In this document: piece by piece, positions 24,717 to 37,267 of the stretch | How positions within the stretch are numbered: position 1 is the stretch's first letter | How the letters are laid out: each line of letters begins with the position of its first letter | Source of the DNA: Isoetes taiwanensis | Taxonomy: Eukaryota > Streptophyta > Lycopodiopsida > Isoetales > Isoetaceae | Length of the DNA: 64,000 nt | Assembly (NCBI GenBank): GCA_021234155.1 | Contig: JAJEKV010000020.1 | Coordinates: forward strand, 754,938-818,937 | Direction of reading: 5' to 3' | Translations under genes and position numbers: made by a program | The notes under the pieces: model-generated | Seen by the model: only the letters and a program-made list of their open reading frames with translations | What the model was told of the DNA's origin: nothing | Database searches by the model: none

Positions 24717-27700
24717 CAGTCTATTGTCCATCATTGCAATTGTCAATTACTCAACATAAAACCAAGGGTGGAGTTATGATATCAAAATTTTGGACAGCAA
24801 ATTGCGGCCTGAGAAGCTTTCTTGCCACGTTAAGTAAAGCCCGCATATTGCATCTCTTCCTTGTTCATTGAACTGGAAACATTTATTATGCCTACTCCAT
24901 CATTTGCAAGAGCCAAGCTGCCAGCATAAGGTTCTTGGCCACTTGAAGATATAACCTTTGCAAAAAGAATTTTGCATGCCACTAGAATGTTGAATACTGT
25001 GTGTTGCAAGTAAAAACATTCTAAATAGCCTTGCCACTGAACATGGAATAATCTGAAGTCTGGTGAAGAACATGTATTGATTTTCTTTCTGTTTTTAGAT
25101 CTTTCCAAAGCTTAACTTCTGACATTTTTTTGATGAAATGCTTGTTAAGCTAAGCAAGAAGAAGTAAGAATAGATGTTCTCTTGTTGCTAAGAGAATACC
25201 ACGAAGAAGTAACTCATTGGCAAATTCAAAATGCACCAAAACAAGGATGAAGAAATAAAAATCAATTCGATACTACATCACGCAACTAAACCACGTTGCC
25301 CTTGAATCAGAAACGCTAATGCTCTACTACCTGATATATACTTGTCGATTAAAATATTCGCTTAATCTCAACTACATCCATTAATAGCATTTCAACTTTA
25401 CCACATCCTTGTTAGTGTGCAACATGTTGCAACAAGATTGAGAATTCGCTTTCCGAGATTACTTGTACGCATAATATGAAGGTCCACATGGTAACAATAT
25501 GGTTGAAATACCAAGCTCCTGGAAAGATGAAAAAACTACCTTTCTGATTATAGAAAGCTATGGGGATTATCTTTATATCCATCTCAGTTCAAAAGAACTA
25601 GTGCGCATATAAAATCAGTTTCCATATTTTCCACATTTGGAAGATCCTGTAATAGTTCCAATGGCCTTGTGGAAGAAGTTATTAATCATTCTTAAATGAA
25701 GATTTTTGAAACTATCTACCACCCCTCCTTAAGTTCATAGACCATCCTTAAGTTCATCTTTCCTCAACTGCTACTTATAGATAGAAAGCTCCTTTGTCCA
25801 ATATAAGATAATACGGATCTGATAGCTCCATTCTGATCTGACCTTAGTGTTTCCAACAAGGCTAAATGTTACGCTTGCAGCTACTTGGAATTTCTCTACT
25901 ATCATGGCTCTTGTTGCCTGTCTCAATGACAGTGAAAGTGCAGTAAGATATAACCTCCAGATAATGTGTTGTTCCAATAACTGCCATTCAACACATAAAC
26001 TGAAATCAGTCAATGGCAAACCTGCTAAAGAATAGAAGAGGCATCGGTTCACCTGCATTCACACAATAATCCAGGCATTGAGCTTCTTTGCATTTGCAGC
26101 CCATTATCTAACCGTGAGTCTGTTGTCTTTTAGTGATTCAATGATGCACCGTACAGTATTGACCACTACCACTATTGTCTTAAGGTTCCCAAGAAAAATT
26201 GATATGCTGCTAAACCACAATTGAATCTCATTGCGTTCTTATTCTGGAAGCAAGAATACCCATCCTAAACTGATTAATAAAACATATAAAATGATAGAAG
26301 TAAAAAATAGAGGTACCAGATCATGCGTACATAGCATAGAGAGAAAATTAGAGAGCAACAAAGAGAAATCAACGAACCCATTTTACGAAGTGCAGAAGGA
26401 AAATATGGAGGTCGTCTTCCGCCATAGCCAACTAATCGTTCCACATCAATCCATAGTTCTGCATCTGTAAGTCGAGAATTAAATGAGATTCTGCAGTATT
26501 GACCTAGAAAATGGTAATGATCCGTGATTAACCCGTTATAAGAGTCTTTAATATATAGAGATACGATAGACACCTATGAGCAAACATAAATCCAATTGTT
26601 GCTGAGGGTCCTGTTACTGTAGAAGCTTTCAAAATTTGTCCCCAGCTGTAATGAGAGTATGTAATGCTTATTGCAATGACAAATGCAAGAAACACATCTG
26701 TTAACTCCTTAGGACAACCGTAAAGAGTGACCCTTGAAGGCGTTTCGAGCCTCATGGTGATTTTTCGCCCCGTTCCTCTTGAAAAAAAGGAGTATACATA
26801 ATGGAATAAACCTGCATTACTACTTGTGTAGCTTCATAGCCTGGACTGGAAGGACAGAAAGTTCTTATTACTCTATGCCTAAATAGACAGTTTTCATGCA
26901 CTCTACCAAAAAGCACAATCTTCAAAGTCCCCTCTAAATGAGCGAGGAAGAAACAGGAACGAAACAAGGCTTTTTGAAAAAACAAGAGCTTATTTTCCAG
27001 AGTTTTTTTTTTTTTTCCTAGCCATAGATTCAGAAAATAACAAATCTAATGGTCTCAATCAATTTTAGATGACGTGGCAAGCAACGTGGACAAGCTAGAC
27101 TTATAGGGATTGTTGTAAAGGGGTTAGGCAAGCCTGCTAAATATAAAGATACCTTGCACAATCATGAGTATCAACAATGGTTCTCACCAAAAAATCTCAA
27201 ATTAGGTCTGAAGAATGTTGTAATTATATGTTCTGGATTATTTCTATCAATCCTCTGTAACTGAAACAGATCTTCACGTACTCAGGTTGTAATTATAGCA
27301 GTGGGAGCCATAATTGGTATGCCAAGCTACTGATGTAAATACTAAAATCTTATTGTTGACACTTGGTCAAACCAGCTATATTGTATGGCATGAAAGTTTG
27401 GGCACCTGATCTCAAGGAAGACAAGTGTACCTGGGCTCCAAATACTGATGCTCTCTAGAATGATCAGAAACGGACCATCTGTGCCACATGACATAATGTT
27501 AGCAGACTTTGTTGCTGAACATTGGGAGCTTCAGGCTATTTTATTTTCATAGACTACGGTCTTTTGCTGAGGCGCAAAAAGCCCGACAACAGCTCCTTTA
27601 CATGGCAGTCAAGTCATCCAAAGCTTTGGTTCAGTGAGGCAAAAATAATAGGTTTTTATGAACTGTTAACTTTTTCATCTAGTTTGCTGGCTTTCCCCCA

Positions 27701-27719
27701 ATTAGGTGACAACATCTAG
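24717..27719 (-). other. Gene-poor stretch with minus-strand exon-like fragments
   Basis: Three minus-strand pieces look exonic. 24830-24996 follows acceptor cacacag and includes SSSGQEPYAGSLALANDG. 25843-26058 ends at donor AAG|GT after QVAASVTFSLVGNTK. 26574-26755 ends at donor TAG|GT and includes hydrophobic sequence such as FLAFVIAISITYSHYSWG and TGPSATIGFMFAH, which could span a membrane. They may be pieces of one dead gene, but frames cannot be joined with confidence and no family is recognised. Confidence 0.3.
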
Positions 27720-29315
27720 TATGCAACCCCTCATAATGATGTCCTCAATAGTGTGCGAGCTTTATCCACCGTGCCTGGATTATCAAGACCATCTATAAGA
27801 CAACTGTAAGTGACAACATTCTTTTCATAATCATAGGCTCAAAGACATTGTAAGCCTCATCTAGTTTGTTCGCTTTGCGAAATCCATCCATAAGAGAATT
27901 GTAGGTGACATCTATCAACCCTTCATAGTCAGGTCCTCAAAAAGAGCACGAGGGTTATCCACATTGCCTGCTTTACAAAGACCATCTATAAGACAATTGC
28001 AAGAGATAACATTTGGAAGATCATAATGATGTCCTCAAAGGCACGGTAGGCTCCATCTAGTTTTTTGGCTTTGCAGAGTTTATGTATGAGACAATTGTAG
28101 GTGACAGTGCAACACTTGGTATACAGCCACTCGTAACCATGTCCACAAAAAGAGCGCGAGCATTATCCACCTTGCCTGCTTTACAAAGACCAGTTATAAT
28201 ACAATTGCAATTGCAGGTGACAACATTTGGAAGACATCTCCTTATAATCATATCGTCAAAGATGTTGTAGGCTTCATCTAGTTTTTGGCTTTTGCAAGAG
28301 TCCATCATTATGAGACAGGTTGTAAGTGATCCCGTATACATCCCGTAAAGTTCATGTCTTAAAGAGCATGCTTTACAAAGACCATCTACAAGGCAACTGT
28401 AAGTGACAACATCTGGAAGAATTTTTTTATAATCATATGCTCAATCAAACACATTGTAGGCCTCATCTAGCCTATTCGCTTGCGAAATCCATCCATAAGA
28501 GAATTGTAGGTGACAACATCTGGCATGCAGCCCTTCATAATCATGTCCTCAAAAAGGACGTGAGCTTTATCCGCCTTGCCTGCTTTACAAAGACCATCTA
28601 CAAGACAACTGTAAGTGACAACGTCTGGCATGCAGCCCTTCATAATCATGTCCTCAAAAAGAGCATGAGCTTTATCCATCTTGCCTGCCTTACAAAGACC
28701 ATCTATAAGACAAGTGTAAGTGACAACATTTGGAAAACATCTTTTCATATAATCATATGCTCAAAAACATTGTACGCCTCATCTAGTTTGTTCCCTTTGC
28801 AAAATCCATCTATAAGAGAATTGTAGGTGACAACGTCTGGCATGCAGCCCTTCATAATCATGTCCTCAAAAAGAGCATGAGCTTTATCCATCTTGCCTGC
28901 CTTACAAAGACCATCTATAAGACAATTGTAAGTGACAACATTTGGAAAACATCTTTTCATAATCATATGCTCAAAAACATTGTACGCCTCATCTAGTTTG
29001 TTCCCTTTGCAAAATCCATCTATAAGAGAATTGTAGGTGACAACTTTGGCATGCAGCCCTTCATAATCATGTCCTCAAAAAGAGCATGAGCTTTATCCAT
29101 CTTGCCTGCCTTACAAAGACCATCTATAAGACAAGTGTAAGTGACAACATTTGGAAAACATCTTTTCATAATCATATGCTCAAAAACATTTATGCGCCTC
29201 ATCTAGTTTGTTCCCTTTGCAAAATCCATCTATAAGAGAATTGTAGGTGACAACGTCGGCAGACCCTTCATAATCATGTCCTCAAAAAGAGCATGAGCTT
29301 TATCCATCTTGCGCT
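27720..29315 (-). pseudogene. Decayed continuation of the PPR repeat array
   Basis: About fifteen further 105-bp PPR units continue downstream of the intact PPR reading frame, but stops and small indels break the frame repeatedly. Surviving open pieces (about 28057-28341, 28467-28748, 28745-28966 and 29020-29202) carry motifs of the same two types as the intact gene, for example DGLCKAGKMDKAHALFEDM. Near 29250-29340 several short deletions cluster, including one of 11 bp between short direct repeats and shortened 'tctggcatgcagccc' and 'cttgcctgcc' blocks. Either the gene was once about twice as long, or the units were added by unequal exchange and then decayed. Confidence 0.75.
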
Positions 29316-31232
29316 TTACAAAGACCATCTATAAGTGACAACATTTGGAAAACATCTTTTCATAATCATATGCTCAAAAACATTGTACGCCTCATCTAGT
29401 TTGTTCCCTTTGCAAAATCCATCTATAAGAGAATTGTAGGTGACAACATTTGGCATGCAGCCCTTCATGATCATGTCCTCAAAAAGAGCATGAGCTTTAT
29501 CCACCTTGCCTGCTTTACAAAGACCATCTAATAGACAACTGTAAGTGACAACATCTGGACAACAACCTCTCATAATCATATCCTCAAGGACATTACAGGA
29601 CTCATCTAGTTCATTAGCTTTGCAGAGTCCATTTATAAGAGAGTTGTAAGTGACAACGTCTGGCATGCAACCCTTCATAATCATGTCCTCAAAAAGAGCA
29701 TGAGCTTTATCCATCTTGCCTGCCTTACAAAGACCATCTATAAGACAATTGTAAGTGACAACATTTGGAAAACATCTTTTCATAATCATATCCTCAAAAA
29801 CATTGTACGCCTCATCTAGTTTGTTCCCTTTGCAAAATCCATCTATAAGAGAATTGAAGGTGACAACGTCTGGCATGCAGCCCTTCATAATCATGTCCTC
29901 AAAAAGAGCATGAGCTTTATCCATCTTGCCTGCCTTACAAAGACCATCTAATAGACAACTGTAAGTGACAACATCTGGACAACAACCTCTCATAATCATA
30001 TCCTCAAAAACATTGTACGCCTCATCTAGTTTGTTCCCTTTGCAAAATCCATCTATAAGAGAATTGTAGGTGACAACGTCTGGCATGCAGCCCTTCATGA
30101 TCATGTCCTCAAAAAGAGCATGAGCTTTATCCATCTTGCCTGCCTTACAAAGACCATCTAATAGACAACTGTAAGTGACAACATCTGGACAACATCTTTT
30201 CATAAGCATATGCTCAAAAACATTGTACGCCTCATCTAGTTTGTTCCCTTTGCAAAATCCATCTATAAGAGAATTGTAGGTGACAACGTCTGGCATGCAG
30301 CCCTTCATAATCATGTCCTCAAAAACATTGTACGCCTCATCTAGTTTGTTCCCTTTGCAAAATCCATCTATAAGAGAAGTGTAGGTGACAACGTCTGGCA
30401 TGCAGCCCTTCATAATCATGTCCTCAAAAAGAGCATGAGCTTTATCCATCTTGCCTGCCTTACAAAGACCATCTATAAGACAATTGTAAGTCACAACATC
30501 TGGAAGACAACCTCCCATAATCATATCCTCAAGGACATTGTAGGCCTCATCTAGTCTTTTAGATTTGCAAAGTCCATCAATAAGAGAGGTGAAAGTGACA
30601 ACGTCCGGCAGGCAGTCCATTGCACGCATCTCATTAAGAAGAGCACAAGCCTGATCCATCATTTTTGCTTTTGACAAGCCATTCATGAGAATGCTGTAGG
30701 TGATAACATCTGGTTGCAATCCCCGTGCAACCATCGAGTCCAGCAAATAACAAGCTTTCTCTAGTTTATTTGTTCGACAAAGTGCATGGATTACTAGATT
30801 ATAGATTTCCACATCAGTAACATCAGCAAATTTCCCGATTTTGGACATTTCATCAGAACACTTCACGGCCTCCTTAAATCTCCTGGCCTTGACAAATAAC
30901 TGGAGGATACGTTTGTATGAATGAATGTCATGGGAAAACCCTTGTTTTGATCCAATCCACTCAAAGAAAATCAATGCAGAATCAATCATTTGAGGCGTCA
31001 TACCTCGCAATGCTTTCGCAACAATCTGGGGCGTTGGAAGTGGCCCCTCATATTGTCTTAATGCCTGTATTAACTGTCTACCATGTCTCTGATGCAAAAT
31101 ATCATGCAAAGCATTGTGGGAAATGTTTCTTCTTACCATCGAACCAAATAGAGTCAAATGGATATGGCCCATGGACTTAAAACGAGGTCGTGCCAATGGC
31201 ACTTTGTGTAACTTGTAACTATGAAGCAGCAT
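29316..31232 (-). CDS. P-class pentatricopeptide repeat (PPR) protein, Rf-like
   Basis: This is a 638-residue intronless reading frame. PPR proteins bind organellar RNA one base per repeat and act in mitochondria or plastids on RNA stability, processing or translation. Residues 1-100 are basic and lack acidic clusters early on, consistent with an organelle-targeting peptide. A divergent first repeat (about 103-140) is followed by fourteen perfect 35-residue motifs at 141-630, then a cut-off VVTYRWSL before the stop. From motif 4 on, the repeats fall into two near-identical types, DGFCKGNKLDEAYNVFE and DGLCKAGKMDKAHALFE, mostly in alternation. This is typical of recently expanded restorer-of-fertility-like genes. 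No DYW, E or SMR domain follows. The in-frame end is created by an 11-bp deletion in the next unit, so the protein may be a truncated allele. Function is inferred from the family. Confidence 0.9.
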   Translation of the reverse strand: MLLHSYKLHKVPLARPRFKSMGHIHLTLFGSMVRRNISHNALHDILHQRHGRQLIQALRQYEGPLPTPQIVAKALRGMTPQMIDSALIFFEWIGSKQGFSHDIHSYKRILQLFVKARRFKEAVKCSDEMSKIGKFADVTDVEIYNLVIHALCRTNKLEKACYLLDSMVARGLQPDVITYSILMNGLSKAKMMDQACALLNEMRAMDCLPDVVTFTSLIDGLCKSKRLDEAYNVLEDMIMGGCLPDVVTYNCLIDGLCKAGKMDKAHALFEDMIMKGCMPDVVTYTSLIDGFCKGNKLDEAYNVFEDMIMKGCMPDVVTYNSLIDGFCKGNKLDEAYNVFEHMLMKRCCPDVVTYSCLLDGLCKAGKMDKAHALFEDMIMKGCMPDVVTYNSLIDGFCKGNKLDEAYNVFEDMIMRGCCPDVVTYSCLLDGLCKAGKMDKAHALFEDMIMKGCMPDVVTFNSLIDGFCKGNKLDEAYNVFEDMIMKRCFPNVVTYNCLIDGLCKAGKMDKAHALFEDMIMKGCMPDVVTYNSLINGLCKANELDESCNVLEDMIMRGCCPDVVTYSCLLDGLCKAGKVDKAHALFEDMIMKGCMPNVVTYNSLIDGFCKGNKLDEAYNVFEHMIMKRCFPNVVTYRWSL

Positions 31233-32486
31233 CCGGAAAGAGTTTCTACAAAATTGAGCGGATCCACAAATACCATGGTTTTATGAACATTCTTGAAATA
31301 TCTACCAAGTTCAAAATAACAAGGTGCTAATGCACCGAGCATGGAGGGTTGCCTGCTCCCCCTTTGGCTGGATTTGAGGTTTCGATGTTGTTCTTGGTTT
31401 GCAGGGTAGAGGGTTTTCTTTTTTATCAAGTATTTAAGCAACATTTTTATTAAAAAAGATACAATATAGAAGTTGGGTCTTAATTTTGCTCAACGGTGCA
31501 TTTTGGCGACGCCACGTGGCGACACCAATATCGCGGAATGCCATTCGGGTCCCCTGATTCCGCGTTACCTGCTCTGCCGGTTTTCTTCAGTGTTTTATTT
31601 TAGGGTTTTGACCGGCTGGCTTGTGTTAGGGTTTCGACCGCCAAGAAGAGGAAAGCGGCTTGTTTGCCACAAGAGGAAGCCTAAGATCCGGAACAAGCAG
31701 AGAATGCATGCCGGTTCGGCGGCATAGGAAGCCCGCATCCGGTCAAAGATAAGAAGCCGGCAGATCCGAGCAAATCCAGAATCCGGGCAAAAAAAGCGGA
31801 TCCTGGCAAATGCAAAAGGCGGTGCTTCAAAAAGTGAGGTAAGCTCGTGATCTTTGCAAAGTTCGACTTCTTCAATTTTTCTTGTAGCAGAGTTCTTGTA
31901 GCAAAATCAATCCCCAACTTCTATATTGTAGGAAGCTGCGGTTAGTGCGGCAAAGACGGGAGACCGGCTCCGCCATCAATGGGCCCCCCCCCTAAATGCG
32001 GAATGCCATCCCAACTGCAGTTCCCCTATACAAAATCTAGGTCATCGATAGTCTAGAACAAAATTAGGGCATCTAAGATTCGCAATATCTAGGGAAAAAA
32101 AAACAACATATTTTTCAAAATGCAATGAGTCACTTGGGTGGAGCCAAAAATGGAAAGTTTGATAAGTAAAGGCAATAAACTAATTTGATAGCGAGAAGTA
32201 GACTTTTTCTGCCCATAATGCTTCAAGCGTAGACCTGCGTATAATTTTCAGGGGAAACAGTTAAGCATGTTTTTATGAAAAGGAAAAATCGTAGACAAAC
32301 TCCTAGGCATGATTTCAGGCTAGTTAGCATGTTTTATGATCCAAAACACATTGAATTTTAGCAAGAAAAGGGTCAAAATCAACACACAATGCGCGCATCA
32401 GGACCTTAAATGAGAATCTCGCTTAGCCCATCTGCACGCTTGTGTATAGTTTTAGCTTTTTAGACCCCAAATTTGATATCAAGTTG
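31233..32486. other. PPR upstream region and gene-free stretch
   Basis: 31233-31470 should hold the PPR promoter and 5' leader on the minus strand. 31490-31930 is GC-richer and contains a 'ttagggtttcgaccg' leader-like block and repeated 'gcaaatcc/gcaaatgc' words; open frames there on both strands have no recognisable content. 31930-32486 shows nothing apart from a run of nine Cs near 31990. Confidence 0.35.
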
Positions 32487-33442
32487 TTTGCAGGACAAGA
32501 AGATCCCAAGGTGGGGAGACCCACGATGCTGCGGACATCATCATTTTTAAGGTGGGGAGAATGTGACGTTCCAGTACGATATACGGTCTCAAGACGTATA
32601 CCGTACTACACCGTCACGCGTACACGCCATTCAAAGTGACGTGTACGCCGACGGGTAGCCAAGCAAGTGGCGCCCTAGGGGGCAACTTGCGGGTGCGCAC
32701 ACTTATTAATGTGCGCACTTTAGACCACTAACCATTAAGTGGGCATACCAAGGGTCATAGAAACCCTAAACCTAACTGATAGCCTATGTAAGACAACCAA
32801 ACCCTAACTTTCCCTTTTTCGTCCACAGTCCTTCCGAGCTCCGTTTCGCGCGCTTCAAGAGTCAATCCCGACTCCCAAGATCTGCCTGAGCGCTCCAGCT
32901 CGCCAGATTCCTTTTCCAACCGCATCCCCAAGCAAGACAGTGACATGGACGCATTCGGATCAAGAGGAGCAAGCCAAGGACCAGGTATTTCGTCAATTCA
33001 ATAGCCTAATCCGCCTTCCGGGCATAAAGTTAGCATGATTAGCCTATTGAATTGCCCATAGCAGCCACATAGAACCCCAGATAGCGAGCCCTAACTAAAG
33101 AACATAACTTCTATGATGTAGATTAGATATTATTCTTTAGTTCTGTGATGATGTGGATGGATTGATGATCTTTGTGGACTCATTGTATTGGGAAGGGGGG
33201 TAGAGGCCTACTAGCCTTAGTTGATGCTCCTAGCTAGTCCCTTTAGTGCACTACTAATATTCGGCCTGTGTACAAGAGCCACACCTGGTTGTGGGTGAAG
33301 GGGCCAGACTGGCTTACAAGGAGGTTCATGTCCTGACTCATGAGAACGATCCCTCTGGTGTGTAAAGCCTACCGGGGATCCCTGTGAAGTAGGTCTAATG
33401 GCTTGTCACTGCGTGTGGGCAAGGCATGGGCTCGACACCCGT
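32487..33442 (+). mobile_element. Ty3/gypsy 3' end and truncated LTR
   Basis: Two polypurine tracts (AAGGTGGGGAGA at 32508 and AAGGTGGGGAGAA at 32549) precede an LTR starting TGTGACGTTCCAG at 32562. The LTR matches the minus-strand LTR split across 45852-54455 closely enough to use as its uninterrupted reference, up to 'gctcgacacccgt' at 33442. There LINE sequence takes over and the rest of the LTR is missing. Only about 75 bp of the internal region remains on the left. Confidence 0.75.
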
Positions 33443-36400
33443 AATTGGATCGAAGGGCACTACGTCTGCAGGCGTTAGGACTTCTGTAGGGCAAGATTTA
33501 AACTCCTCAGTAATGTCTGGACATGGTCGTTGGACCGAGTTCTGTCAGTCATATTGGCGGGGCATAATCAATGTGTATGCTTCCAATAAACCGAAGGAAC
33601 GGGCTGTCACATGGGCCCAGATTGAAACATGGATCAAAGGCCAGCAAACAGTCAACTGGATCCTTGGAGGCGACTTCAACATGACAGATTCTTTTGACCA
33701 AAAGCTAGGATTACATAAAAATCTCCTTCTGGAGGAAAAGATTGCATGGGATCACCTCATGGATACAATTGGGTTCACCTTGGTACCTCCGTCTTCCTCA
33801 AATTTCTCATGGTGCAACAATCAGGCTGGTGATAAGAGGGTGTATTGTCTACTTGATCGATTTTACCTTGTGAACAGGACGGCTCCATTCTTGGACAAGT
33901 TCTTTGTCGAAGGGGAGCATAGCTACTCCCAATCTGATCATGTACCCCAAAAATTAACATTTGAAGCCTCTCTTGTTACAGCTAGAAGAGGGTCTACTCC
34001 ATTTAAGTTCAACACAAGTTACTTAAACAAGGCTGAATTTTGTCAAGCCTTCTGGCCACACTACCGAAGGTCCGACCAGAAAAAAGCATGCATGATTGGG
34101 CTACAAAGGTTAAGAAAATGAAAGCTTGGGTGAAGACATGGGGCAGCTCAAGAGCCAAGTGCTTTCAGCAAGCTAAGCTGGAACTTTATGACAGCTTAAG
34201 GGTCACACGCATAAAACTCATGGTGTCTCCAGCCAATATTAGTTTGCAAAATTAGGAGGCAGACATTGAAGCTAGAGTTAAAGCAATAGAAGAGAATGAA
34301 GCCAGAGGTGCTGCGATACGGTCTAAGTCCAAATGGCATGATCAAATGGACAATGAAAGTTCAAAGACCTTCTTTAGATTGGCTGACAATAGGGTCATGG
34401 AAAATGGTATCAACTCGGTGCGGAGCAGCACTAACTCTCTTATCACGGATCAAGCTGAAATCAGAAATCACTTTGTGGACATATACTCCAAGTTATTTAT
34501 GGAAGATCCCCTTCCCAGGGAATACAACCAGTCTATGGATTCTTGCCTCAGCACATTAGAATCAGCAATTTCTGATAATGACAACTCCAAATTATGTAAG
34601 TCCATCACCAAAGAAGAAGTCTTTGCAACACTTAAGAGCATGGCCCATGGAAAATCCCCGGGGCCAGATGGTTTTCCCCCTGAGCTCTTTCTGGAGTTTT
34701 GGGAAGATTTGGGAGATGACTTGACCCTAATGCTCCATGGAGCTTGGAACTTTGGGAGTCTGCACCCATCGTTGGCCACAAGCTTTATCGCACTGGTTCC
34801 CAAGGTAGACAAACCAGAAGCCATTGAGAAATGGCGCCCAATTGCATTAACCAATACCTCATACAAGCTAATGGCTAAACTATTGGCTCGGAGGCTAAAG
34901 CCTATTCTCATCAAGCTGATCAGACCTGAACAATCAGCCTTTTTAGCTGGCAGGAACATTTTGACAAATTACCTATCTGCATGTGAAGGCCTCCACTGGG
35001 CTGCAAAGAGCAATCAAAAATGCATCATGTTAAAGCTCGATTTCAAACGAGCGTTTGACACACTTCGTTGGGATGCCATTCACAAAGTTATGGACAAGTT
35101 GGGCTTTGCAAGCAAATTTATCGAAGTAGTATTGGGGCTAAACAAAGTGGCTTCTGCATCAATCCTCCTCAATGGCAGCCCCACTAAGCTGTTTGAGATA
35201 AGAAAAGGAGTAAGACAAGGGTGCCCTCTAGCGCCCTACATATTTCTACTCATTGCTAACACTCTTACTCATATGATTCTAGCAGGTACTCAGTCTGGTG
35301 ACATTAAAGGTGTCAACCTTCCACATTCAAGCTCAGAACAAATAAGTATACAACAGTTTGCGGATGACACTTTCATTTTCCTCAAACATGATGATGTGAG
35401 TATATCCAACTGTTTTAGCATCATAAAAACCTTCAGCAATGCCTCTGGCATCAGTTTGAACCACAATAAATGTTCGATAGTATGGCCCCATGAAGACAAA
35501 CCACCTGATAATATCTCCAAAGGTAATCACTAAGGGCGGACAAGCCAAGTTATTGGGCTTGCCACTAGCAATGGGAGTCGTTCCACAAACTGCATGGTCT
35601 ACAATCTTGGATAGATTGAAGAAAAAGATTAACATATGGTCAAGCAAAGGTCTATCCCTAGCGGGCAGAGTCACAATTGCGAATTCGGTGCTTAGCAGCT
35701 CGCTTGTATACCTCTCCTCAATCCTAGTAGCTCCTAAGTATATTTTTCTCAGAATGCAGCAGTTCATAAAGAATTTTGTGTGGTAAGGACCTGCCAAGAT
35801 AGCATGGTCTGAAATATGCAAGCCTCGAGCAGCAGGTAGCCTTGGAGGAAAGGACTTGTTTGTGCACTCACAAGCATTGGTAGGAAAGCTTGTATGGAAT
35901 GCCATTAACGGAGACCCTTCCCTTGGATCTGCCTTTATAAGACACTCTCTCAGCAAAGTTAACCCTGTGTCTAAGCCCTCATTGCATCTTACAAACAAAT
36001 CATCATGCTTCCTAGACTATAAGATTGCTGCAGGGACTTCCATGGTTATGCGCAGGATTCTGGAAGCTTGGCAGACTGTTAAGGAGTGCTTTAGGCTAGC
36101 TGATGCACCATGGGAGGCAGGCAAATTGTCTATATTTTGGAGCCCGCAGGTCACCTCTCATGAGGACTATCCTCTAGCTCTTGAACACCCCAGAATTTGC
36201 AGGAAATGGGAGGCCGCAGGCATCTCTGAATTACAGCATTTATGGGTCCCATCTATGGGCAGATGGTGCTCGTGGACAAGCCTAAAGCAAAAGGTGAATG
36301 GGTTTACAATAAGATCATGAATGAAGTAAGTGTAATATCAGGTGAAGTAGGAGATGAAGAAAAGTGGCTGCTCAATAACAAGCCTCGTTATTCCGTTCGC

Positions 36401-37267
36401 GAAGTCTACAAGGCCCTATCAGCAGACGAATTGCCAACTGTCTCTAGCCAGATCAATCTCCCAAGGCAGGAGCTTGCTAAGCAAGCGCAAAAATGCTGGT
36501 CCTCTTACTGCTCTAGGAAGATCCAGATGTTTATATGGCTTAGTTGGAGGTGTGGACTAGCCACTAAAACATGGCTATTGAAAAGGAGAATTGTGGATGA
36601 CACCCTCTGCCCTCTTCAATGTGGGAATTCTGAGAACACACACCACATGTTTTTTTGTCCCAAAGTAAGAGAATTTTGGGAATGGGTCATACCTCTGTTA
36701 TAGATCGACATGAATCAGCTCCAATGGCCAGCAATTGCAATGGCCCTTATGGACACACTTGGTTACACCCTTATATGCATAGCCCTCTGGGCAGTCTGGA
36801 AGCATCGCTGCACTATAGCCTTGGGAGGTCAGGAGATCTCCATTGCCAAGATCAAGAACTATTTTAATGCTGTAGTATCCTGGATGGCCATCGCTCATGT
36901 ACGAAAAACTGGCAGGAACTATGACAAGGCACTGGACAGAATAGGTTCGATCCAAGGTTTCTTTTTATGCTTCAAGTGTTCTTGGTCAGAAAACGGCTAA
37001 ATGAATTTAGCTAAAACAGAGGGGCCGATTACGGGGCATGGCCCAGCATGAGAGCTTTTTAGCTCAAGCTCGGTTTTTTAATCCGGGCAGTAATCCGCTC
37101 GCTGCGTTTTTGTATTGGGTCCCATAGGCCGATTGGTCTCCGTGGACGATAAAAGTACCTTCCTTCCTTCCTTCCTTCCTTCCTTCCTTCCTTTGGGGCA
37201 CTATTTTTTTTTCTCTTTTTTCCTTTGTAAATTCTTGATGTATTAATATATTTCTCCTTCTAGCCTT

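Noticed and set aside
28057-31232. CRISPR-like regular repeats
   Set aside because: The 105-bp period encodes 35-residue PPR motifs and the units have no unique spacers.
34468-34959. Minus-strand ORFs opposite the LINE reverse transcriptase
   Set aside because: They are shadows of the reverse-transcriptase coding strand.
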